Assembly (NCBI GenBank): GCA_946800325.1 | Contig: OX326960.1 | Location: forward strand, 32,889,629-32,953,628 | Length of the DNA: 64,000 nucleotides | From: Luzula sylvatica | Taxonomy: Eukaryota > Streptophyta > Magnoliopsida > Poales > Juncaceae | Reading direction: 5' to 3' | Shown: positions 53,888 to 64,000 of the stretch, piece by piece | How positions within the stretch are numbered: position 1 is the stretch's first letter | Layout of the letters: every line of letters begins with the position of its first letter | Notes under the pieces: generated by a model | Told to the model about the DNA's origin: nothing | The model's input: only the letters and a program-made list of their open reading frames with translations | Database searches by the model: none | Position numbers and translations under genes: made by a program

Positions 53888-55037
53888 GATTGATTAATTC
53901 CTAGGAAACTTTACTGGTAAATGGACGGATCTATGCTCGAAAATAAAATCCTGCAGAAAATTGTTTTGAAATTTATTAAAAATCAAACGTGTACTATGAA
54001 GAAACAAGTTGGGAAAAATCTAACAAAAGGAAGAACAATATTTTTATTCGAAAGAAGAAGAAGAAGAAAGAACAACATTTTTTTGTAGTTTCCAAAACAA
54101 ACATTAATGAAAGATTTAATTTAGGCAAGTAACTTCGAATTAGTAAAGAGAAATAATTCAATACTCAAACAAAAATGTGATCAAAAGAATCAAAACGATA
54201 GAATATACAATTCCTAAAACAGAAAAAAGAAAAACTTCCTTACAAATGATACGATCAAAAGAGGAAAACAAAAGAAATATCAAACGAATCACATTCAAGC
54301 ACTAACCAAGCAGAAAACAGAGATGATCGATAAATCAACGATGATCAGAAGATAATCTCTGTAAAATTTGTGCAGCAAATTTCACTCTGATTCGATCTTT
54401 TCATATTCTTTTGTTTCCGTTTCAGAGAAGGGCGAAAAGAGAAAAAAAGATACAGCAATTACGCATGCGCCCTTTTGGTCCTCCGATTGTGCAATCTCCT
54501 TGATACATTCGACAACAACGTTACTTTCTCTAAATTTTCTATTTTTATCCTTGAATCGAATTTTCCTTCTTGTTTGAAACTGATTCCTATTTTTCAGTAC
54601 AAAATACTGTTAGTTAATTCGGTTTGTTATATTTCCCGCGATACAACCTGAACACTTATTTTCAATTATTTGTTCCAACCTTCTCCAGTTTTACCAACAC
54701 TGGACAATCATGTACAATCATATTACAGCAGGATATCTCTGTTTTTAGGTTCAAAATAGAGATGATCTTGGAGAATTTGACACATAGCAAATTGTGAGTG
54801 GTCCATATTACCTACACAAATGGATTAGTTTTTTTATTCGTTTTGTTGTAACCCATATGAACTTTTTAGTCCAAAATTTGAATTGAATTAACTATTAATT
54901 GTTAATCACCAGTCATAAAATAAATTCTCCAGTAACAAATTGACTCTCCAACATGATTAACACCCATCTTTTATCTTGCATTTATCTTTTAGACAACATC
55001 TTTCTGTTACCACATTATAATCACATCAATGAATAAA
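53888..55037 (-). promoter_or_regulatory. PERK upstream region, probable leader with intron
   Basis: An acceptor-like 'ttttctgcag' on the minus strand near 53952, 65 bases upstream of the ATG, suggests a 5' UTR intron; the donor was not fixed. Poly-A-rich and AGA-rich tracts lie at 54045-54070. No other gene is seen. Confidence 0.4.
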
Positions 55038-55853
55038 GGAGAATTCTCAAAAATCCCCCTAATTTTTCATGAAATTAAAAAAAACCTCTCATCTTTTGGA
55101 AACTTAAAAAAAAACTATGTACAAGATTTTCTTTTCATTTACCCATATACAGAAGTCGAACTTAACAATTTATGGTGCTGAATTTTTTTTGCATTAAAAT
55201 ACCCTTTTACTTCCATATTTAATTTTACTAAATCATTTTTGATATTTTTGTTACTTTAAAAATCTTCGTCAATATTTTTCAACATATCAAAATTTTAAAA
55301 ATATATTATATGTTATATTTATATATCATTTATTATATTTTTCATGAAAAACAACATAAAATAAATAAAGCGATATAAATTAAATAATCGTATTGAAAAT
55401 ATCTTAGCAGAAAATTTTATTTTAACCGACTAGTTTTAATTATAATTATATGTACATTGTTCAAAATATATAATTAAAATTAACTGATTAATATATATTT
55501 TTCAACTAAGAAATTTTCAAGGGGTTTAATTATTTTTAGTCATCTTTTTTATGCTAGTTTTTATGAAAAAGTATCATAAATTAAGTATATTTTTTATAAA
55601 TATAACATATAATATATTTTTAAATTTGTATATGTGATTTTTTTTATGGAGATATTGCACATGTTAATAAATAAAGTAAAATTATCTATGAAAATGGAGA
55701 GGTATTTTGGTCCAATAAAAATTAACACCCTACATTGTTAAGTTTAACTCCTCTAGGGATAAATGAAAAGAAAACTTGTATGGAGGGAGGTTTTTGGAGT
55801 TTGTAAAAGATTAGTTTTTTTTCCATTAAAGTTAGGTTTTTTAAGAATTTCCC
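55038..55853. mobile_element. Mutator-like MITE with 9-bp target duplication
   Basis: Left end 'ggagaattctcaaaaatccc' pairs with the right end, in reverse complement 'gggaaattcttaaaaaacct'. The arms remain complementary in patches for about 150 bases. 'atgaataaa' flanks both sides (55029-55037 and 55854-55862). The ends are clearly related to the element at 45593-46361. AT-rich interior, no ORF. It lies about 1.15 kb upstream of the kinase start codon. Confidence 0.82.
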
Positions 55854-55862
55854 ATGAATAAA

Positions 55863-58449
55863 TCATGATATTGTTATAAATAAATACAAACAACAAGAAA
55901 AGAGAGGAGAGAAAAAAATTCTATTCAAAATGAATCCATCCATAATACATAGCATGACCTCTATTTATAAGGAATGAAAATCTTAAAGACATTAATTACA
56001 TTTAAACATATTAATAAGAATATCAAAAACCTATATACATGTGTATGGATATTCACACATATTAATATTTATAACACTCCTACTTGAATATCCAAAAAAT
56101 TTACATTATGCGCAATAATAGCCTTCTCAATAAAAATCATGCTAGGAAAAGTCCATTAGGTAATGACTTTGTGAAGAGGTTGATCACCATAAGTGAGTTC
56201 AAGATTCTCTACAAAAGTATATTGATGAAAAATCTCATTTCTTATATACCTTATTTGCAGGCCAAGACAAAACCTTTTTTCTAGGTCTTTAGCCCGTGTA
56301 TCAGGTTCTTCAGGAATTTTCAATGATAAATACACATGCACTAATGAGATTATTTAACATCCTTCTTTTGTTGTCTATTTATTTAGACGAGTATACCACA
56401 TTTTTCTAGATTGTTTCTACCCATTTTATAGATTATATATTTTGATAAATTTTGTTGCATGTATCTTGTCAATTTAATTCTTCAGGCATTTCCATGCAAA
56501 TAACATTATCAAGCAATCCAAACAAATACGAGGTTACAATTTTCATGAGATACATCTGTAGTCCTTCAAGGACTACCAAGCTAATAAAAATTTGAATGTG
56601 ATTGCATCTAACATTGTACAAATATGTTTTTACGTAATCTTCCTTGCATTTTCTTACACATACTCATTGTATCATATATGCTTTGTTATAGCATAGTTGT
56701 TTGGACTACTGGTCCAAAATCTTCACGTTTCTCAAGTGAATTTATTTTTTAGATTTCGATATCATAAAAATATGTCTCATTAAAACCTTACTAGTTAAAA
56801 CCCAATGAAAAAAAATCCTAGTGAAGGAAAAAGAGTGCAACATTATTATGTTTCATATGCCTCATAAATTACCTCGTTAAAAACCTTGTCAGGAAAATCC
56901 AGTGGGACAAAACCATGACCAAGGACAAAAAGAGTGTATTGCGTATTATTTCTCCCCCTCATGGATACAAATATTTTACGACAAAAAAATCAATCTTTCG
57001 CATTCGCTGTTTCGAAATCTTAGTAGCCAGCGCCGATCTAACTTCTTCATGAAATATTGATTATATTTGTAATCCATGAAAAACAAATTTCACCTTCGAT
57101 ATCTTTTACGGAAAATTTCTCCTTTTTAGTACTTATCTTTTAGTACTCTTCGGGAGTTCGAATAGTTATCATTAAACTCTATTTATTTGTAATAAGTACG
57201 TATCTGCATATCTGATCATTCATACCGGTATATATATTCTTACTTATTACAACGATTATATCTTATAACTCATATTTTATTCATGCAAAGATCTTTGTAA
57301 TTTAATATAATATATCTCTCGAGAGTTTGAATTGTATGCGTTAGGCATATTGAATCCTACGGGGATTTTCATGAATATTGTAATTAAATGAGTCATATGA
57401 ATAATCTGTTATAATGAATACAAGACACGATTTTAGTCCTTCAGAGACCTTAAAACAAATTTAAAAAAATTAAAAAAAAAAATAAATAAAAATAAATAAG
57501 TAAATATAATTTACATCACCATGGTGTTTTTCGAACTTCGGGTCCATCAATTTCATTTTCATATGTGATTTCAATTATGGCCAATAGTTTTAAATGTCGA
57601 CATTCCACAATTGATTTAATTTCAGATCCTCGTTTTATTAATATCAATTGAAAGCGCACCCATGCCAACTCTCTAGTAACTATAGTTTCATTTCGGTTCC
57701 ATTTTCTTCTAGTAGAGACATTATTTCGAGATCTCATTATTTTCAACAATTTCAAAGTTGTCAGGTACCTGAATCTTTTTCAAAGATTATAGTTATGTCA
57801 AATCTATTAATTAATCTTTCATTATCCCGTTAAAAAAGATATCTATTATTAGAAGTATTATCAACTTCTTTATTGCCAACCTTTTATCATGCTCTTTCTT
57901 ATTCCTTTGGATTTTAATATTGGAACCGAGTGGTCGACCACGCTTCAGGCTTATATCAAATTTAAAATTATCCAAGGATATTATACTACAAATATGAGCA
58001 TTTTAGACTGGAAAATTTTATCTATTAATCATTCTTGTATTGATAAATGCATCAAATCACAGATTTGCAATTCCGCGCAAATAATTAATTTATGAACTCC
58101 TAGTTCATATTTACTTGTTCGAGGATCTGATATGATGATGCGTATAATTTGTCATTTTTCCAGTTTTCAATCTCTTCCCCTTGATTTAGGCACGAGTTGC
58201 TAATATTTTTATTACTATCTAATGAAGTTCTTCGGGGCTAACATGATATCTTATATTTTGAAAAATTTCACTCGTGTTTGGTTATTTACTAACACCATCT
58301 TAGTTGTGTATGTAATATTTTTCTTCAGGAATTTCATATTTTGAACAAACATATTCAACTTTGTTGCTTTCTTGAATGTGAACTTCTAGTTTATATGTAC
58401 ATATTTAAACTTCTTGTTCAGAACTTCTGGTTCAACTAAATAAATATTC
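55863..58449. other. Old retroelement-like DNA, 5' part
   Basis: The block around 56780-56960 ('acctcgttaaaaaccttgtc', 'agtgggacaaaaccatgacc', 'ttctccccctcatgg') is of a type I associate with LTR sequences of plant retroelements; that is recall, not a search. From about 58390 'gaacttctggttc'-like words begin and continue beyond the inserted solo LTR. No open reading frame for gag or pol survives. Confidence 0.4.
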
Positions 58450-59629
58450 TGTTGGGGAATATCCCCGGCCCCGGGCCCGCGCAGCGGATATTTAGGCCCG
58501 GTCCGATTCCCCGATTCCCGAGATCACGCCACGACTTCGAGGGTACGATGCAAATAGAATGTTAGATCCATACCAGTTCCAAATTGATGGAACACGAAGG
58601 GTTGATCGCTGCCTCCTATTCCTCCGGTCACGTTGGTGACTTTACGCGCGTCCCACACCATGCGTCCTTCACCGTTCGTTCCCGTTCTTCGATCCTTCGG
58701 TTCGATCACAACGGAGAGCCCCAAGTGTTGCTCCTCCACACGTATCCACCTTGAGTCGGAAGACGCCGGACACGGATACACCTGCCTAGACGATGTATCG
58801 GTGCACTTGCTTGATCTCGATCAATTCTCTATTAATCTCTCTTCGTGCCTTTTCACTCACAAAAGATCAAATCTGAATTTGCTCTTTTTTCTTGTGTCTT
58901 GGGCAGAATATTGCTTTGAATTACTTCTGAATTCCTTTTTGAAGATGAGAGAGAAAATCCTATTTATACCTAATAGGATAAGGATTAGCCAAAAGGCATG
59001 TATATCCAATATACACCCTTTCACACAGAAAACTGTATGAACCTGTTCAGTATTCTGTCCAGACGAAATTGATAAATTTCTCTGACAGAAAATCAACCAA
59101 CACGAAAGGTGTAGATAATCTTATTATCTACTCAACCCAATTTGGCCCAGCCCAATTGGAGTTCGTATGCAAAAGTTATGACTGTTTTACTAACTGTATG
59201 TCATACTGTTGCACCCTTTCGGTATTTCACAGAAACGACACTTATACTTCGTTCATATGAAATATATTTCTATATGAAGGTTGTAGATAATCTCATTATC
59301 TATCTAACCCAATTTGAACCATTCTAATTGGATTTTCCCACTGAAAGTTATGGCCACGAATGTACGACTACATTCGTTTATCCTTGTGTACACTTTTACG
59401 GTTGATCCGAAACTGTATTTCTTTCATATTCAAGATATACAATTTCAAGAATAAATCAATCATATATACACCAAACACTTCTTTTAACTCGTCCATGTGT
59501 TATCACACATCTGCTACACATTACAAAATTCAGTGAATGCTTTTTCTGCTCCGGTCACTCACAAGTTATAATAAAGATTGGGGAATACATAAATAGTTGG
59601 TCTTAATCGAGTCATGATCGTGACATGCA
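58450..59629. mobile_element. Solo LTR (1180 bp) with 5-bp target duplication
   Basis: Starts 'tgttggggaatatccccggc' and ends 'gatcgtgacatgca', i.e. TG...CA. 'tattc' occurs directly before (58445-58449) and after (59630-59634). No second LTR or internal region is present, so it is a solo LTR left by recombination, or a very short non-autonomous element. It is GC-rich at the left and carries an internal duplication of a 'gtagataatct(t/c)attatct' block (59108 and 59283). The window start (1-865) is a diverged relative. It interrupts older repeat DNA whose 'acttctggttc' words continue on both sides. Confidence 0.72.
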
Positions 59630-59634
59630 TATTC

Positions 59635-60390
59635 TATGTATAAGCAATTAATTCAAATCATAAAATTGCCTTTTATTTTATATATTGAACTTCTAGTTCA
59701 TAATAACATGATTTCAATTTTACAAAGTGCATGTCATAAAAATAAACAAACATGTTTCTATTTACATAACGACTTTTTAGGAGCAATATCGATAATGTCT
59801 CTTCTAGAGAAATCGCATGCTGACTCTTCTAGAGTCATTAATCATAAACATATGCTATTGTAAATAATATATATTATGTTCTTTTAGATCAAATATATTC
59901 GTTTAGATCAAGTTATATATTTTATATTTTTGCAACTCCGGGTGCTTTCAAAAGCATCAGTAATTTAATGCGGCAATCTTCAATTTAAACCTCTCGCATT
60001 TATATCGAAACTTCAGGCTTCAGTAAGATCAATTCTCAAACTATGTGCATTAATATAATGGATTGCAACTACAAAATGCATAGATGAATAAAAAAATGTG
60101 CCATAATAAATAAACGTAAGTAAATAAATGTGCGCAAAATTAAATATACAAAAAATAAATAAAGATAAATATGTTTACAACTTCAGGTGCATAATTTAAG
60201 CCAGCAACTTCAGGTGCGTTAATATACAACGCCTCGTGTATAAAAAAATCATAAAATTTAATGTTATAAACTTAATCTTAATAAACTTCTGGTCATTATG
60301 CTCTTGGCATGATAAATATTAATATGCATTAATATGCATGTATGAATAATATTATAAACAAGCAAAAAAAATAACCCATCAAATAATCCT
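59635..60390. other. Old retroelement-like DNA, continued
   Basis: 'aacttctagttc' (about 59689), 'aacttcaggcttcag', 'aacttcaggtgc' (twice, about 60179 and 60201) and 'aacttctggtcatt' (about 60288) recur as a loose family of short words, the same as at 58390-58440 and 62340-62640. No ORF. Confidence 0.4.
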
Positions 60391-61131
60391 TCATTGTGTG
60401 GTGCATAAAACATTAGGCATGAATATAATTATATTACCAGGCATTTCATCAAACACCTTGCATTCAAACCCGATTCTATCTTTTCTCTCAGAGGAATCAG
60501 CAAGGCATTTCATCAAACACTTTTGCAAACTCATTTTCTCTCTCTTTCTTAAGGCTTGCATGGGACACAAACCTATCATTTAGCGAAATTATCACAAGAA
60601 ACACGGATTAGACAGTGAGCACTGTATTGAATGGCAAAAAAAATGCCAAAAAAAAATAAGGGGTAGTTAGAATTACCGCAAAACAGACAAAGACTATTCC
60701 TCAACACTTCGACAAAATCAATACTAAAAAAATGAGGAAATAACAGCACGAATCAAAATCAATTAAATATCAGAAAAAGAACTGACCTTTACGCCTTTGA
60801 ATCTTCTCAAAACAAATCTCTGTCGCGAAAATTAATCCCAAAAAATGGGAAAAGTTGTCGCAACCGCTCAAAAACAAGAAAGAACTCGCTTTTAAAACCA
60901 GTCTATGTAGATGTACAAGGGCGTTGAAGCCGGCGCGGTCTGGCGCATGTGAAGACAGTGCAGGAAGCAGGGAGAGGATAACCAGTTTTGGTGAAGAGGT
61001 TTCGGACTGGGCGTTTTTTAGGAGAGAAGAAGTGTGTTTTGATGAGAAGGTGTGTTTTGGCGAGAGGGAGTATAGAGTATGGGGACTTTTGGCTTGGCTC
61101 AGGAGTAGAAAGTCATGAGAAAGAGACATAA
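60391..61131 (-). pseudogene. Possible broken 5' end of a gene, with PPR-like 'VFDEMP' scraps
   Basis: On the minus strand 61120-60785 looks like a plant leader: C/T-rich, ending in a donor-like 'aaag|gtcagttc' near 60785. Further on, two near-copies of 'gtgtttgatgaaatgcct' occur at about 60516 and 60446. In one frame each reads 'KVFDEMP', a motif common in plant PPR proteins, but the two copies lie in different frames and the first is followed at once by a stop. The downstream part is repeat DNA. It is best read as a truncated gene start, identity uncertain. Confidence 0.3.
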
Positions 61132-61524
61132 GGGGGCGTTTGGTTGGAGCTTTACAATCAGAATGTCTTGGCATACTCAATCATGGATTCCATTCTCATG
61201 TTTGGTTTGCGCGCTCGGTAATAAAATAATGTCATACTCCATTTCCTAGGGCATAATTGATGGGAATATGATTACCACCAAAATTGGTGGCTTTTCTCTA
61301 TTCCCATGAGGAGGGAATACATTTTAATTTAATTTCCAAAAATAAATTGTTCAAGGTTTCTATAAATAAACTCATTTTTATATTTTTTGATTATGCCATG
61401 GAATAAATAAGTGTAACAACCAAACAAGGTATTAGAGTATGCCATGGAATGATATGCCTTGGTATGAGATTCCTTGGCATATTTCATGCCAAGGCATTCT
61501 CCAAAGCACGAACCAAACGGCCCC
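61132..61524. mobile_element. Tourist-like (PIF/Harbinger) MITE with TAA target duplication
   Basis: Left end 'gggggcgtttggttggagc' and right end, in reverse complement, 'ggggccgtttggttcgtgc' are inverted repeats of the type found in Tourist elements. TAA precedes (61129-61131) and follows (61525-61527). Internal 'ccttggcata' / 'tatgccaagg' words form further hairpins. 393 bases, no ORF. Confidence 0.85.
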
Positions 61525-61527
61525 TAA

Positions 61528-63132
61528 AGGTTTGGACGGATGGTTTAATTTCATTAATCTAATTAAATCTGACGTGGCAACACGTGGAAGCAGAATTATG
61601 TTTGCCAAATGTATTAGTAAGATTAATTCAACCATGACAATTTGAAGAAAGATATAATCGTGGAGAAATTTTCCGTAAGTTATTACTTGTTGATAAACAT
61701 GTTAGCAACAATTGCATTTCTCTTTTATGTAGTTTTCTATTATAACGATTTTATTTTTTCTGAGCTCCTATAATATTAAGATGAATATCACATTCAAAAC
61801 TTGGCGAACAAGTTGTACTATTGTTTATGATGATCATAATGATTCAATATTGTACATTAATTGCTAGATGTTACACATTTTCATCATTAATATCATGAAA
61901 TACAATTATTCATAATAATTCTCTAATCCAATATAGCATACTTCTGGTACCTTTTTTTCTCTTACCACTAAATTCAAGTCATGTACCACTTTGGTGATTC
62001 AAATTGTGTACTTCTGGTACCTTTAATTGCATGGTACAATTTTAATTACCAACAAAAAAAATGACTAAATGGACGTTGCAATAATAAATGAAAAAAACTG
62101 TTACAAAAGATGCCTCCAAATAAAAAGGTCTGATTATTATTAAATCATGATTTCATGAAAAAATAAATTAAATATCAGTTTATATATGTTAATTATGGCT
62201 ATCAACATATATTTTAATGCCTCCGAACAATAAGGAGAGTTTATTACACCGTTTTGTAGTGTTTATGTTCAAATTGCCATTAAATAAATAATATGAAATT
62301 CTAAAGAATATCATTAAATAGATGATACCAAAATGAGTTTAATTCGATATAACTTCTGGTTATAGAGGCAAACATATAGAGACATCTAATTTATAACTTC
62401 TGGTTATAGTCCAAGTTCTAAAATTAAATAACAATTTTATATAACATCTGATTATATACTGATACATTCACAATTTAATTATATAAATTTATATAACTTC
62501 TGCTTAAATAATAACTTCCATATACAAATATTATAATAGTGCAAACTTCTAGTTATACATGTATTAAAAGAGCTTATGTATTATTTCTGGTTGCAGTAGT
62601 GCAAAAACAATAATATCTTCTAGTTATAAAGCTTCTAGTTATATAACAATGTTATCTCAAAAACAATAATATTCAATGCAAATAATATGAATAAAGAGAG
62701 GGCATAATATCGGAGATTTTTTTTTTGTATTGCGATTTTTTCAATGTTTTCATGTCATGATTTGCCTCAAGTAAAACGGCATGAGCTCCTAATTGCTTTC
62801 ATTTATGAAAGTAATTCCAAAATAATCTCATTTATTGCTCCTCAAGTACCATCAAATATTCTCTCATTTATTTACTTTTTATCAGTTACTTTATCATTAT
62901 GCATATATCAATGCATTTATGTAGAAGAAATAGTTTTAAAATAATAGAACATTCACCCTCAAATTTTAAAACTATAAACTATTATAGTCTATATCCAATT
63001 TGATAATTCAAATTTTGGAGTCATGTACCAGTAATTTAGTACCACGAATTCTCGTACATGGTAATATCTATCTATCACATGAGAGTCAAAAATTAAGTTC
63101 ATGTAAATATGCTTCTGGCATTTTATCATGAA
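61528..63132. other. Repeat-rich spacer with 'aacttctggttat' words
   Basis: Between 62340 and 62640 at least seven variants of 'aacttctggttata' occur at irregular spacing. Their likeness to words at 58390-60300 suggests one old retroelement, now split. The short frame near 62744 resembles no known protein. Confidence 0.4.
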
Positions 63133-64000
63133 CTAGGAGATTACCCGCGCTTCGCGGCGGTTTTGTTTCGTTTGCTTTACCATACACGTAATATATACAC
63201 ACATAATATATAGTTATGATTTTTCGGGATCAAATATAAGACTTTGTGAAAATAAATATCATATTGATTAAGAAAGTTTGATGATGACAAAATTATCATA
63301 CTATTTTTGAATATGAAACATTATCATACTATAATGCAACACATACAAAAAAAAATAATTATAAAATAATAAAACAACATGGGTGGACATAAACAAAATT
63401 AAAAATCATATGATATTTTAAATTTTCATATCTAAAATTAAGAATAATAACATTGTAAAAGTTTAAAAATATTATTTCTGTTGGATAAATTTTAAGTTTC
63501 ATGTTTATTATTGAAAAATATTATATAAGTTACATGAATTATTTGTGTTTAGTAAATAAATATCTTTCATTATTTTTTTTTTAAAAGATTAACATGAAAC
63601 TGCTTTAAGTACAAATACAAATATAACATAATTGTTTTTAAAATAATAACAATAATTAGGATGTGCAAATTTTTTTCTATTATATTTTAAAAAAAATAAT
63701 AATAATAAGGATTACAAGTCATTAATATAATTATATATTTTTCTACATAATTGTTTTCATAATTTTAAGTTAGAAAAAAATATTGAATATATAATAATAA
63801 CACACTTAGTAGTATGTGCATTTTTTTCAATTATAGTTTTAAAAATAATAATAATTAGTCTTACAAGTCATTAATGTGATTATATGTATTTTTATATCTT
63901 TTTTTACACAATTGTTTTCATAATTTTAAGTTAGAAAAAAATATTAAATATATGATAATATGGATCTCAAAATAATGATAAAATTCCAATGAATATATTT
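63133..64000 (-). mobile_element. Helitron 3' end, element continues past the window
   Basis: Read on the minus strand: hairpin with stem 'ccgcg'/'cgcgg' (63145-63157), spacer 'ggtaatctc', CTAG (63136-63133), then host T. This is the standard Helitron terminus, but the hairpin differs from that of the two other Helitrons, so it is a different family. Sequence to the right is AT-rich with two diverged copies of a block containing 'cataattttaagttagaaaaaaatatt' fragments (near 63757 and 63920). The 5' end was not seen. Confidence 0.6.

Overview
The window is nuclear DNA of a flowering plant, most likely a eudicot. The genes are interrupted by short AT-rich GT-AG introns, their products are typical plant proteins (a plastid lumen protein, a PMT-type pectin methyltransferase, a PERK receptor kinase, cytosolic phosphoglucose isomerase), and the spacers are AT-rich and full of plant transposon families. 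I could not name the species. No rRNA, tRNA, CRISPR or prokaryotic signals were seen. All gene models were assembled by hand from reading frame, splice-site phase and family knowledge.

Layout. 1-5.6 kb: an LTR copy, then a PIF/Harbinger-like element carrying a nested hAT-like element that holds a small spliced ORF. 5.8-7.9 kb (+): six-exon gene for a predicted thylakoid-lumen protein of unknown function. 7.9-13.0 kb: repeated flank sequence with a decayed partial copy of that gene. 13.0-14.3 kb (-): LCMT-type SAM methyltransferase. 15.7-18.7 kb (+): PMT28-like Golgi methyltransferase. 19.0-21.5 kb (+): TYW1, the wybutosine tRNA enzyme. 22.0-23.9 kb: non-autonomous Helitron. 25.5-29.7 kb (-): 22-exon cytosolic glucose-6-phosphate isomerase with a MITE in one intron. 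31.7-34.4 kb: a small hAT element, AT-rich DNA and a 70-bp triplicate. 34.8-37.6 kb (-): TRM/DUF4378-like protein. 38.9-39.9 kb (-): At1g01500-like protein. 43.9-45.0 kb (-): MIP18-family AE7-like protein. 45.4-49.3 kb: hAT remnant, Mutator-type MITE, second Helitron and a LINE scrap. 51.1-53.9 kb (-): PERK receptor kinase. 55.0-64.0 kb: Mutator-type MITE, old retroelement DNA, a solo LTR, a Tourist-like MITE and a third Helitron end.

The genes do not form a pathway. Three neighbours (LCMT-like, PMT28-like, TYW1) use S-adenosylmethionine, but they belong to unrelated families and act in different compartments, so this is probably coincidence. The PMT28-like and TYW1 genes are packed head-to-tail with 348 bp between stop and start. 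The LCMT-like and PMT28-like genes diverge from a shared 1.4-kb intergenic region.

I found no convincing new multi-gene system. The most unusual items are the intact spliced 91-codon ORF inside the hAT derivative, an orphan first-exon-like segment in intron 1 of the lumen-protein gene, the decaying duplication downstream of it, a splice donor formed by a GA microsatellite in the isomerase gene, and several transposons whose target-site duplications can be read directly.
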